Positions 32,901 to 40,452 of a DNA stretch of 40,511 nucleotides are shown one piece after another. Location: positions 1 to 40,511 of the forward strand of contig JAKSIS010000018.1 of NCBI GenBank assembly GCA_024398665.1, written 5' to 3'. The notes under the pieces are model-generated. The model made no database searches. It saw only the letters and a program-made list of their open reading frames with translations, and was not told where the DNA came from. The stretch's first letter is position 1. Each line of letters starts with the position of its first letter. The position numbers and the translations under genes are program-made. Source of the stretch: Bacteroidaceae bacterium (GTDB lineage: Bacteria; Bacteroidota; Bacteroidia; Bacteroidales; Bacteroidaceae).

Positions 32901-32945
32901 CAGAAGGACAGCCGCCTTCAGCTGGTATAATAGAAAAGCAGCCAT
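29940..32945 (-). CDS. BlaR1-like M56 membrane metallopeptidase with large sensor region
   Basis: 1001 residues from the ATG at 32945; a GTG at 32954 would overlap the BlaI stop. TM helices lie near 8-27, 37-55, 125-147 and 308-323. The zinc site is HENLH (203-207) with a downstream HEYEAD. BlaR1 proteins cleave or trigger release of a BlaI repressor. Here the ~670-residue extracytoplasmic part has no visible penicillin-binding motif. It starts with an ExbD-like segment (ITRVTLRYMYDIAGLADVQP ... LGIRVSV), perhaps repeated (MKKWIGMFDGHGVGIYPVDM ... RGIAQVSLVSG). A beta-sandwich (ALFWSPDYGQYVQSMHFEPV) and LRR-like-free helical parts follow. The signal sensed is unknown and probably not a beta-lactam. 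BlaI upstream and the lipoprotein downstream place it in one operon. Confidence 0.85.
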   Translation of the reverse strand: MAAFLLYQLKAAVLLAVFFLGYRLLLGRETFHRFNRAVLIAIAVLSFVLPFIHVTRHVDNPPETAAAGLVQEEFATADDSGAAAGFQAADIPALPVLSDDIDYGEPAPDASAVTSISERRSMSDMIVPVLFVLYWIGFAFVTVRKVLSVSSMLNIIRTGRYANRLDGCDVIESDRISQPLSWMRFIVMPHEWLEHENAMVWKHENLHASRLHSLDLFMADMMTAFQWFNPVTAALHKEFEVIHEYEADQAVIQSGADDTQYKLILVQAVASSRGMAMTNWLKQSNLKKRIDMMEKKQSDGRNRLKALYIPAVMCLFLFANATKVYGEENSPVTEQFENHVVWVFDNGSAKVGLDNAEPADMKLDNVPGYLKKHKKKGGITRVTLRYMYDIAGLADVQPLAEKLSGLGIRVSVANNDGMLEKIFMPEYRCARIYDEGGGQYRFELNCHSSDENRRIRESVPYQFRDENGNVIGSTGYADGRYESPISDLSVTGDIELMKKWIGMFDGHGVGIYPVDMPYSDAEQMAQAAWKRGIAQVSLVSGYSGNENGGMLFPTSRIVLIPQGSEWSLDYPEDKAIDVLHKRETAVGWGYLKKGTVISNPRTVYNSNTQDFGSINIVKTPDELIFVYNANQGSDLWLTGFGSMELVAGDRRYRQTGYEGLDGFEKALFWSPDYGQYVQSMHFEPVPDDVKVVDLYDRNLNATVIKGMQVSDDLSYFDNIRTVRVLSGARLKTTHVNESLKDEVLIERIDLTGSETTVYLTMIMHEPRSFKGHVGSDFVLRLHDGTELRALRIDGVPVDRDFDRNGDNVDTPFQIIFPPLPKNTFNNDGITLSGTVCHEPLKFSNLQNLEIANLRATLPDFMERDNDFFINYFSYYRNLKALLSNINDSNLFGGDSPLCLTMQQRKEILDKLAIGDGDIDRLASAQCYIIIHKRRFISIADEEHGHISMNLPLGSIGGVQAPTDPYEYLRSNPNIKTDDEGNWYAYGRKAEIMEIGMMAGDN

Positions 32946-32950
32946 ATGAA

Positions 32951-33310
32951 TCACTTGTTCTGTCTGATGTTACGTACCAGTTCCTCCAGTTCTTCTACTG
33001 TGATCTTGTCATCGTAGACCAGTGCGGACACTGCCTTGATGTAGGAGTTATGCATGAAGCGGGTCAGAGGATTGACATCATACTCCTTGCTGTAGTCCAG
33101 CCATTCTATGACACTGAAATAACGGTAACCGGTCCCCTCCTTGCGGTGAGAAACGAAACCGTTGCTTTCAAGCATGCGTACCTGCGTTGATATGGTGTTG
33201 ATGTGCGGACGCGGTTCGGGCATAAGTTCCCTAATTTCACTTGTTGTCAGCGGACCGTTCTTCCAGAAAATGTCCATGATCACTCTTTCTCTCCTGCTGA
33301 GTTTTTTCAT
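32951..33310 (-). CDS. BlaI/MecI-family transcriptional repressor
   Basis: 119 residues from the ATG at 33310 (MKKLSRRERVIMDIFWKNG), the start that matches the family; an ATG nine codons earlier (33337) is also possible. The winged helix is clear: LTTSEIRELMPEPRPHINTI, then STQVRMLESNGFVSHRKEGTG. The C-terminal dimerisation helices end EELEELVRNIRQNK. It should repress its own operon and be inactivated through the BlaR1-like protease encoded next. The divergent macroglobulin-like gene is a further candidate target (inference). Confidence 0.92.
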   Translation of the reverse strand: MKKLSRRERVIMDIFWKNGPLTTSEIRELMPEPRPHINTISTQVRMLESNGFVSHRKEGTGYRYFSVIEWLDYSKEYDVNPLTRFMHNSYIKAVSALVYDDKITVEELEELVRNIRQNK

Positions 33311-33324
33311 ATCCGGGTGTTTTA

Positions 33325-33334
33325 AACTATAGTT
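33325..33334. promoter_or_regulatory. candidate BlaI operator
   Basis: AACTATAGTT is a perfect 10-bp palindrome between the predicted start of transcription and the blaI ATG. BlaI/MecI repressors bind short ACTA/TAGT- or TACA/TGTA-type dyads near their promoter. Related AACTA half-sites occur at 33381-33385 and 33392-33396. Binding is not shown by sequence alone. Confidence 0.4.
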
Positions 33335-33352
33335 CATTTTTAGTTGACACGG

Positions 33353-33382
33353 CAAACATACAACATTATTCTGAAAGCACAA
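33353..33382 (-). promoter_or_regulatory. promoter of the BlaI-BlaR1 operon
   Basis: On the minus strand TTG (33382-33380), a 19-bp spacer and TATGTTTG (33360-33353) form an exact Bacteroidetes -33/-7 pair, upstream of both possible blaI starts. Confidence 0.6.
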
Positions 33383-33459
33383 CTAAATTTCAACTATTTT
33401 TTTCTCAATAACTCTCCCACCGGCAAGGCATCGGAAAACTCCCAATTAGACATTTAACC

Positions 33460-33481
33460 GCATTTGCAACGCATTTGCAAC
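33460..33481. repeat. tandem 11-bp repeat GCATTTGCAAC
   Basis: Two exact adjacent copies (33460-33470, 33471-33481) are followed by the related TTTTGCAAT at 33489-33497. They lie between the divergent blaI and macroglobulin-like promoters, just upstream of the latter. Possibly a regulator site. Confidence 0.5.
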
Positions 33482-33488
33482 GCCATTG

Positions 33489-33521
33489 TTTTGCAATCCA
33501 TCGTCAATTGCACCACTTTTG
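33489..33521 (+). promoter_or_regulatory. candidate promoter of the macroglobulin-like gene
   Basis: TTTTG (33489-33493), a 20-bp spacer and CACTTTTG (33514-33521) match the Bacteroidetes pattern with one mismatch (C for T) at the first -7 base, 18 bp before the ATG at 33540. Confidence 0.5.
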
Positions 33522-33539
33522 CATCAAAAATATGATGAT

Positions 33540-36500
33540 ATGAAAAGATTTTTTGTGTTGCTGACAGTTTCCGTCGCACTGTGCATGACAGCCGGTGCGC
33601 AGTCATTCCGCAGCATGTGGAAACAGGTTGATGCGTTCATGGAGGCCGATGCCCCCGAAAGCGCCTGTGAAACGGCATCCAGAATCTTCGAAAAGGCAAA
33701 GGAGAAATCCGATGACCACCAGATGCTGCGCTCGGCACTGTATATGATGATGCTGGGTGAGGAATTCGAGGAAAACTACCTGCAAAGCGGCATGGACCGC
33801 TTACGCAGCATCATTCCCGACATGCGCGACACAGGCTGCAAAGCTCTTTGCCATTTCATCCTGGCATCATCGATGATAGCATACCTGTATGATTATTATG
33901 ACAGCGAATCGACCTGCTACTCCGATTCGATAGAATACCACATGGGGCTTGCTGTCGAACTTGCCCGTGCAGCAGACCGCCGGTCACGGAAATACGCCGA
34001 CATAATTGAACTGCCGTGGCTGGATGAGGACGCAGTTCTGTATCCGCGCCTGACTGATTTTATACTGTATGTGTCCATGGGAATCGATTCATATACATTC
34101 CCCTACAGCAGCCGGTCCTTTTTCGAAAACCCCATGCTCATAGGAACAGCTGAAGAATTCCTGCAGGCCACAGAAACGCTGGATGACGAATACTGGCTGG
34201 TTCCGGTTCGCAGTCTGCGCCAGCTGACACAGCGCAACATGAACTCATCGGACCTGGTACGCAGCAACATTGACATGCTGCGCATTGAAATGATATACTG
34301 GGACACTTATGACTTTGACCGCAAAACTCTGGCTGCCGCATGCATGGAACTGTTCCACAGGTGGAAGGAGAGTTCGCCCATATCCGGATATTTCGCATAC
34401 CGCGCAGCCGATTGGCTGTCCCATGATTCCGAAATGAAAGAAACGGCACTTGACATGTGCCGCTATGCCCTGGAGAAATGGCCGGACGGCAGTTATGCCT
34501 CAAAGTGCCGCTCAGTTCTGGAACCGCGGCAGCAGGAGAAATACATAGGACTTGACATGCTTGAGCGCGTATGCGCCGGAACTGTCAATAAGGCCGTCCT
34601 TTCCTATACCGGTACTGAAAAGGTGTGGATAAGGATAGTGGAGCGCAATGCCGGTGACATGACCTTCAACGAGGAGCTCATGCGCCGCCAGATTGCCGCC
34701 AGGCCGCTGCTGCAGTGGACTGAGGACAAGCTTCCGCAAGGTCAGGAGCATGACGGCCGCATGCTGGAGATACCGGCCCTGCCTGAAGGCTCATACACCA
34801 TGCTTGCATCGGATGACAGCCTGATGACCGACAGTTCGTACATTGCCATGCTCAATTTCCAGTGCAGTTCGCTCACTTTCCTGCAGATGAAGGACAGGGG
34901 AAACAGCGTGGCGGGCATGGTTCTGGACATGGTTACAGGCGAAACTGTCAGTTCCTGCACTTTCACACTAAAGGATGGTGACGGAAATGTAATACGCAGC
35001 GGCAGTTCGGACGGTTTCATTGACATTGATTCACTGGATTCGTCTCAGGAATACCTGCTCGAGTCCGTTTCAGGAGAACGTCACGGATACAGCAGCGTCA
35101 AACCGGCCCCGAAACAGAGCCGGTTCCTGCTGAGCATGTTCGCTGACCGTTCCGTTTACCGCCCCGGCGACACCATACGCTATTCCGGATTACTTACAGA
35201 AACCGACGGTATGAATCCGGACCGTGTCATTCCCGATTCAACAGTCAACGTTTCATTCATAATAGAGGGAATCCCCGGAAAACAGTCATTCACCCATGTC
35301 ACCGACATGTTCGGCACATTCCAGGGCACGTATGTGGTACCGGACAATGCCGTGACAGGATCCTCCATTATAATGCTGCCCGATGAATCCGGGAATTACG
35401 AGGAAGGAACGTGGCCGTATTTCACGATACGCACAGTTCAGCAGAACGGATTTACCGTAGAGCTGAATGCCTCAGCAGGAGTTCCGGTATATGATGAGAC
35501 CATGACATTTGAAGGCAGCGCACTCACATATCTGAAACAGCCGGTCACTGGAGCCAAAGTACGCTGGCAGGCACATTCCGCCGGCTGGCGCAACAGCGAC
35601 ATGATTGTGCCTGGACTCAGAAAAACGGAAGATGGAATGCTCTATGCCGAAGGTGAAACAACTGTCGGGGACGACGGACGGTTCTCATTCCAGTTCAGCG
35701 TAAAATCAGACATGGTGTGTGACGATAATGCAGGTGTCACAGTTGACTACACCGTAACAGATGTCACAGGACAGTCACAGTCCGGATACAATTCCTTCAC
35801 CGTGTATGACAGCTTGTCCACCATCATGGCGAACAAATCCGACATTTTCAGCCCCGAAGAACGTGTCTGGAACGACAGTATCCCGGTCGTATTGTACCGG
35901 TTCTCTTCATGGCTGCGCTATGACAGTGTACGCATAACTGCAAGAAAACTTGAAAGGACAGGCCGTAACGGGTTTGAGACCGCGCAGACATACCGGTTGG
36001 GACGGTCATTGGATGAGGCTGGAAAAAACAGACTGTTCCCCCAGCCCCGGATTACTGCCGGTGCCACAGTATATGACAAGGTTCTGAACGCATCGGAACG
36101 TATATTCATGATACCGGTTTCCGAAAGCGGCGATTACAGGATATGCGCATACGGTCCCGACGGGATTGCACTTGATTCCACCGATGTGTTCAATTTCATT
36201 CCCGGCCCCGGTATCAGGGCCCCGCAGAACAGGCTGCTGTCGGTATTCATCGACAACATGAACAGTACGGAGTATGTCGTGGGTGACAGCCTGACCGTTT
36301 ACGCGGGCAGCTGCGAACCCGGGACACGCATATTCTGGATGACTGGCCAGGATGACGGTGAAAGCGGCAGTTTCATAAGCGACGGAACCATACGCAGGCT
36401 GCGCATACCTGTGGGGAGCATGACCGGACACAGGCAGCTGTGCATGGGCGCATACCGTTCACCCATCTGGGAATCATCGGACTGTTATTTCAATGTGACA

Positions 36501-38447
36501 GATCCCGGATCAAAGCTCACCTTGTCAATTGACGGTCTGGACGGCAGCATGAATCCCGGCAATGCGGAACAGCTGGAAATAAGCGTGAAGGACAGTGAAG
36601 GCAGGCCGGTCAGGGCAAGGCTGCTGCTTGACATGTATGACCTGTCAGTTGAAAAAGGCACACATTACAGCAATTCATGGAAAGGCGCACCCGGCTACAA
36701 CCCGCAGTTCCTTGACATTGACATGCCTTATGTTTACAGTCCTGAATGTGCCAGCTGGAACGGTGACGGCTACTCCTTCTCCCTGGACTATGCCCTTCAG
36801 GGCCGCTTTGCAGGCCTGAAGGGCATAGCATTCAATTCCGTGCCCTTCGAACAGCGGCCTGCAGCCGAACTGACACGTGACGAACTGGAAGCGCTGATGC
36901 GCAGGGACCTTGACCCCACCGGTCTGTTCAGAACATCCGTCACCACCGATTCACGCGGCCGCGCCGTTCTCAGATTCAACGCTCCCGACCGTCTGGCACA
37001 GTGGCATTTCCAGGCCTTCGCCTTCACACAGGACATGAAACATGCGCTCCTCAGTGACACCGTCATCACCCGCCGCAACATAATGATACAGCCATCAGTA
37101 CCCGCTTATCTGGTTCAGGGTGACAGCCTTGACTTCACATCGGTCCTGACAAACAGTCTGCCGGACAATGCCGATCTACGCGTACGTCTTGAAATTCAGA
37201 TTGACGATATGATATGGCTGGACGAAAAGACCGTCACCGTCCCTGCAGGAGAGCGTGCCACAGTGTCGTTCCCAGTCACAGCACCGGCCGGTTTCACGGG
37301 TGACATGACGTACCGCATCACCGCAGTCTGCGGCAAGGACGGCGACGGCGAAGAGGACCGCATTCCCGTACTGGACATGCAGAGCGTGCCTTCGCGTCTG
37401 GAATACAGTTTCGGAAACACAAGCAGCGATGCCCGCACCCTGGCAAGGAACATTGCGTTTGACGGTCTGCTGGGCAGGAAGGCCGATGAATCAGCCATTG
37501 ACAGGCTTTTCTCACTTCAGAACGCTGATGGCGGCTGGTCCTGGATTCCGGGCGGCATATCGCGGACCGATATCACCACCGATGTCATGCTCTCAGTGGC
37601 CTGCATGCTCCAGGACGGCACAATAGCTTCTGACGGCAGTTACCGCCCCATGATTGAAAAGGCCCTGCAGTATATTGACAGCAATGTCTCATTCTCATTA
37701 AAAGACGGAGGCAGAATTGACGGAATGGTTCTGGACTGCCTTCTGCTTCCGTGGAACCTGACCAGTTCCGACAATGGAATAAAGCGTGAAGCGCTCAAGA
37801 CAGCACTTGCAGCAGAGAACAGAACCTACATGACACTTGCCGTACGGGCCAAGACCGCGTATGTGCTAGAAGACAGACAGCTTGCCACATCGCTTGTGGA
37901 ACGTTCGCTGTTCGAAAGCGCAGCAGGCCGCTGGTGGCGTGACAACACATCAGGAAACAACGGCCGCGACAGCCAGACCGATACCCAGGCATGGCTTGTA
38001 CGCTCCCTGAAGAGGAACGGCTTTGTCACTGAGTCTGCCCAGGCCGCCAGCTGGCTTGACGACTGCCTTGATTCCGGCAGCGCCGAATCACATGAAAAGG
38101 CCGGCCTTGCTGTAAGCCGCCGTCTTGTGCCGGGCCGTAACAAAGTGACTGTAATTCTCGAACTCAAGTCCGACCGTCCCCTTGACTGCGTACAGATAAA
38201 CGACCTGCTGCCTGCCAACCTTATGCCCGTCAACATGACCCCGCACCACGGCACAAGCGTTCCAATGGCCACAGACGGCACAAGTCCAGAATACGAAACC
38301 GGAACTGTAAGCTACTACAACGCTCCTGGCCGGTTCAGCAACCTGTTCCTCATAGAACACCTGGACCGCGGCACATACACCATAAGCTATGACTGCAACA
38401 TAACCCACACGGGCAGGTTCGGAACCCGCACCCCGGCCGTGAACTGA
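33540..38447 (+). CDS. alpha-2-macroglobulin-like secreted protein, thioester segment apparently missing
   Basis: 1635 residues from the ATG at 33540 (MKRFFVLLTVSVALCMTAGAQ signal peptide); upstream in-frame starts precede the signal. The first ~330 residues are helical. An MG1-MG6 series follows, including the MG2-type RSVYRPGDTIRYSGLLTE near 535-555. The bait-like zone and the conserved DPTGLFRTSVTTDSRGRAVLRFNAPDRLAQW (about 1130-1160) come next. The toroid helix domain begins with DGGWSWIPGG at 1330, and the receptor-type C-terminus ends GTYTISYDCN. Bacterial A2M proteins trap proteases; the usual CxEQ thioester is not present anywhere. The interval between SFGN (1290) and DGGWSW is only ~40 residues, whereas homologues carry the CxEQ block there. 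The shorter length (family usually ~1850 or more) agrees. It is divergent from blaI. Confidence 0.88.
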   Translation: MKRFFVLLTVSVALCMTAGAQSFRSMWKQVDAFMEADAPESACETASRIFEKAKEKSDDHQMLRSALYMMMLGEEFEENYLQSGMDRLRSIIPDMRDTGCKALCHFILASSMIAYLYDYYDSESTCYSDSIEYHMGLAVELARAADRRSRKYADIIELPWLDEDAVLYPRLTDFILYVSMGIDSYTFPYSSRSFFENPMLIGTAEEFLQATETLDDEYWLVPVRSLRQLTQRNMNSSDLVRSNIDMLRIEMIYWDTYDFDRKTLAAACMELFHRWKESSPISGYFAYRAADWLSHDSEMKETALDMCRYALEKWPDGSYASKCRSVLEPRQQEKYIGLDMLERVCAGTVNKAVLSYTGTEKVWIRIVERNAGDMTFNEELMRRQIAARPLLQWTEDKLPQGQEHDGRMLEIPALPEGSYTMLASDDSLMTDSSYIAMLNFQCSSLTFLQMKDRGNSVAGMVLDMVTGETVSSCTFTLKDGDGNVIRSGSSDGFIDIDSLDSSQEYLLESVSGERHGYSSVKPAPKQSRFLLSMFADRSVYRPGDTIRYSGLLTETDGMNPDRVIPDSTVNVSFIIEGIPGKQSFTHVTDMFGTFQGTYVVPDNAVTGSSIIMLPDESGNYEEGTWPYFTIRTVQQNGFTVELNASAGVPVYDETMTFEGSALTYLKQPVTGAKVRWQAHSAGWRNSDMIVPGLRKTEDGMLYAEGETTVGDDGRFSFQFSVKSDMVCDDNAGVTVDYTVTDVTGQSQSGYNSFTVYDSLSTIMANKSDIFSPEERVWNDSIPVVLYRFSSWLRYDSVRITARKLERTGRNGFETAQTYRLGRSLDEAGKNRLFPQPRITAGATVYDKVLNASERIFMIPVSESGDYRICAYGPDGIALDSTDVFNFIPGPGIRAPQNRLLSVFIDNMNSTEYVVGDSLTVYAGSCEPGTRIFWMTGQDDGESGSFISDGTIRRLRIPVGSMTGHRQLCMGAYRSPIWESSDCYFNVTDPGSKLTLSIDGLDGSMNPGNAEQLEISVKDSEGRPVRARLLLDMYDLSVEKGTHYSNSWKGAPGYNPQFLDIDMPYVYSPECASWNGDGYSFSLDYALQGRFAGLKGIAFNSVPFEQRPAAELTRDELEALMRRDLDPTGLFRTSVTTDSRGRAVLRFNAPDRLAQWHFQAFAFTQDMKHALLSDTVITRRNIMIQPSVPAYLVQGDSLDFTSVLTNSLPDNADLRVRLEIQIDDMIWLDEKTVTVPAGERATVSFPVTAPAGFTGDMTYRITAVCGKDGDGEEDRIPVLDMQSVPSRLEYSFGNTSSDARTLARNIAFDGLLGRKADESAIDRLFSLQNADGGWSWIPGGISRTDITTDVMLSVACMLQDGTIASDGSYRPMIEKALQYIDSNVSFSLKDGGRIDGMVLDCLLLPWNLTSSDNGIKREALKTALAAENRTYMTLAVRAKTAYVLEDRQLATSLVERSLFESAAGRWWRDNTSGNNGRDSQTDTQAWLVRSLKRNGFVTESAQAASWLDDCLDSGSAESHEKAGLAVSRRLVPGRNKVTVILELKSDRPLDCVQINDLLPANLMPVNMTPHHGTSVPMATDGTSPEYETGTVSYYNAPGRFSNLFLIEHLDRGTYTISYDCNITHTGRFGTRTPAVN

Positions 38448-38629
38448 CAGTACGCACCTTGAGTCAGATACCTGTTCAGACAATAGCCATTACAACGATG
38501 AATAGACAACATTTGGCCCGACACATTATATCTTTTCAATTCTCTATATAGATTGAGTGTTGACTGAGCTAACGGAATTTGAGAACAGATTTGTTTTGGG
38601 GCGTATTCCAACTCCGTTTGCCCAACTCC

Positions 38630-38766
38630 TGACAACATCGCAACCAGAAGGCTCAGAACGCCGTTTTTACTGCAATGTTGTCAATGATTTTGCCGTTTTT
38701 GGCCAATTTGCGTGACAACATTGCACAAGAATCGGCCCTACAGGCAATCTGAGTGCAATGTTGTCA
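38630..38766. repeat. array of four 13-mers in alternating orientation
   Basis: TGACAACATCGCA (38630-38642, one mismatch), TGCAATGTTGTCA (38671-38683), TGACAACATTGCA (38713-38725) and TGCAATGTTGTCA (38754-38766) are the same motif in alternating direction. Start-to-start distances are 41, 42 and 41 bp, about four helical turns. The last pair extends to a perfect 14-bp inverted repeat with a 26-nt loop. Confidence 0.85.
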
Positions 38767-38784
38767 AGAAAACCAACACCACCC

Positions 38785-38872
38785 GAAACGTATCCTTGTT
38801 GGTAAGCTGTTTCCATATACGTTCTAACGATGAAACGTATCCTTGTTGGTAAGCTGTTTCCATATACGTTCT
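38785..38872. repeat. exact 41-bp tandem duplication
   Basis: 38785-38825 and 38832-38872 are identical over 41 bp, separated by 6 nt (AACGAT). Each unit starts GAAACGTATCC and ends ATATACGTTCT, so each has short AACGTAT/ATACGTT inverted ends. The second copy ends 41 bp before the stop of the LytTR gene. Confidence 0.9.
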
Positions 38873-38913
38873 GATATGGTTTGGACCGTTAACTTAAATA
38901 CGTTGCATTTGAA

Positions 38914-39651
38914 TCATTTGGAACTGAAAGAATGTTGATATTTGCGTGAGATTGGCAGTTCTATACCGCTGTCAATGGTAAGACAGCCGGACTTGACGCA
39001 TTCTATATGAGCGCGTGCCACCAGAAATGAGCGGTGTATGCGCACAAAATCGATGCCAAGGAGATTCTCCCATTGTGAAATAGGGGTTATGTTGCGATAC
39101 TTCCGGCCATCAATGGAGTGCACCCATGTTTCGTCATCATTGCTTTCCACGTACAGGATCTCGGACAGAAGCAGTGTAACCGGCCTGCGTTCGCTGTTGA
39201 AAGTGATGCTGACAGGTTCGTTGCCCATCTTTTTGCGCAAAAAATTTGTCAGTAACCAGTCTCCCGCGCTGAACAGAATTGCAGCAAATACTATGGTTAA
39301 GGGAATTATCGGACTGTCAGGTACAAACACTGCCCGATGAATGACACCTCCATCGTTTTCAAGGAGGTTTCTGGATACGATAGCACAGCCTATAACCAAC
39401 AGCAGAAGTCCAAGTAAATATACAGTCACTGCCAGGAGGCAAAAATCTGTGATTTTCCTTATTCTGGGACGTTCCAAAATTTGAGGCAGGGAGAATTTGA
39501 TTATAAGCCCAGCAGGCAGCAGCATAATGCCAGCCAGAAGGGCATCGGCAAAACCGTAATCATCAAAGTCAAGTAAAGTGTAGTACAGTACGATTGCACT
39601 TATAAGAACCGTAACTGTCCAATAGGCGGTTATGACGAGTCTTTGTTTCAT
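38914..39651 (-). CDS. membrane-bound LytTR-family DNA-binding regulator
   Basis: 245 residues. Four hydrophobic helices lie near 8-25, 33-53, 68-95 and 113-135. A LytTR domain occupies about 148-242 (LLLSEILYVESNDDETWVHS, ... DGRKYRNITPISQWENLLG, then FVRIHRSFLVARAHIECVKS). There is no receiver domain, so it should respond to a membrane signal or to partner proteins rather than phosphorylation. LytTR proteins bind DNA direct repeats. It follows two small membrane-protein genes by 21 bp, likely as one operon. LytTR plus small membrane protein is a common pairing in which the small protein inhibits the regulator (inference here). Confidence 0.88.
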   Translation of the reverse strand: MKQRLVITAYWTVTVLISAIVLYYTLLDFDDYGFADALLAGIMLLPAGLIIKFSLPQILERPRIRKITDFCLLAVTVYLLGLLLLVIGCAIVSRNLLENDGGVIHRAVFVPDSPIIPLTIVFAAILFSAGDWLLTNFLRKKMGNEPVSITFNSERRPVTLLLSEILYVESNDDETWVHSIDGRKYRNITPISQWENLLGIDFVRIHRSFLVARAHIECVKSGCLTIDSGIELPISRKYQHSFSSK

Positions 39652-39672
39652 TTCAGCAAAGGTGACGGTTTC

Positions 39673-40047
39673 TTATATTCTTGGAGTCCGGATGATATCT
39701 ATGATGATGGAAATCAGATACACTGACAGTCCCAGAATTGCCACTGTGGTGCAGGAATACCATACGCGAAATCCGTATATGAGATTCCAATCAGGGGAAG
39801 CCACCATGCGTGCGTCAACATGCTCAAGTATGGTAATGAATACTTTCAAAATGGTAAATGACAGTGCAATGCGTCCTAACGGCCTGACCCTTTTGGGTGC
39901 TTTCCATGCGGAAATGATCATTAAAACCAGTGCTGTGAGCAGAACGATTGTGAAAAACAGAATATCCTTATCAAAGAAACAACCGATGGGACTGGTATTC
40001 AGATGTCCACTTTCCAGATAATATGATATAGGTGAAAATAACAGCAT
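39673..40047 (-). CDS. small membrane protein, paralogue of the next upstream gene
   Basis: 124 residues with three hydrophobic helices (about 28-48, 58-75, 95-118). The block AWKAPKRVRPLGRIAL after the first helix and the end IIIDIIRTPRI match AWKAPNWVRDIGLVAL and IISLVQSPKR in the neighbouring protein (40081-40452). The fold may be related to short MotA/TolQ/ExbB-like membrane proteins, but similarity is weak. It lies 21 bp upstream of the LytTR gene and is probably co-transcribed with it. Confidence 0.65.
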   Translation of the reverse strand: MLLFSPISYYLESGHLNTSPIGCFFDKDILFFTIVLLTALVLMIISAWKAPKRVRPLGRIALSFTILKVFITILEHVDARMVASPDWNLIYGFRVWYSCTTVAILGLSVYLISIIIDIIRTPRI

Positions 40048-40080
40048 AACATTTTCAGTTTAAGATGTTTGACATAAAGT

Positions 40081-40452
40081 TCAACGTTTGGGACTCTGCA
40101 CGAGACTGATAATTTGGGCGATAATATAGACAAACAGTCCGCACATCGGAGCAATAACGTTATGTCTTTGCGCTTCTATTAAAACACTGGGACTGATTAT
40201 GTCATCATGACCTATATTAACAGCAATCTGTTCTATGTATATAATACCTGAATGATAATTGAAGGCCACAGACAGCAGACCGATAACAAGTGCCACAAGA
40301 CCGATGTCACGCACCCAGTTCGGGGCCTTCCAGGCGGCAATGAGTACGCCAACCATACACAATGCAATTGGAATTATCCATTTGGGATCACCCATTGAAA
40401 AAATTACTGCTATCGTCTTCAATAGCAATAGCACGTTGCTTCCCTCTTCCAT
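40081..40452 (-). CDS. small membrane protein next to LytTR regulator
   Basis: 123 residues from the ATG at 40452; an in-frame GTG six codons earlier (40470) is possible. There are three hydrophobic helices. The end DDIISPSVLIEAQRHNVIAP followed by MCGLFVYIIAQIISLVQ resembles the GDISP ... VAMIxPLYGL pattern of short MotA/TolQ/ExbB-like proteins in Bacteroidetes. It shares the AWKAP-N-VR block with its downstream neighbour, from which it is separated by 33 bp. It may modulate the LytTR protein; the promoter is at or beyond the right edge. Confidence 0.65.
   Translation of the reverse strand: MEEGSNVLLLLKTIAVIFSMGDPKWIIPIALCMVGVLIAAWKAPNWVRDIGLVALVIGLLSVAFNYHSGIIYIEQIAVNIGHDDIISPSVLIEAQRHNVIAPMCGLFVYIIAQIISLVQSPKR

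Larger units (their letters stand above)
38448..38913. other. gene-free convergent intergenic region
   Basis: 466 bp between two converging genes with no credible coding frame. It holds a regular array of 13-mers (38630-38766) and an exact tandem duplication (38785-38872). A degenerate additional 13-mer match (GACAACATT) lies at 38505-38513. Nothing else is recognised. Confidence 0.7.

Noticed and set aside
38785-38872. CRISPR-like direct repeats
   Set aside because: Only two copies with a 6-nt gap; no spacers of usual length and no cas genes.
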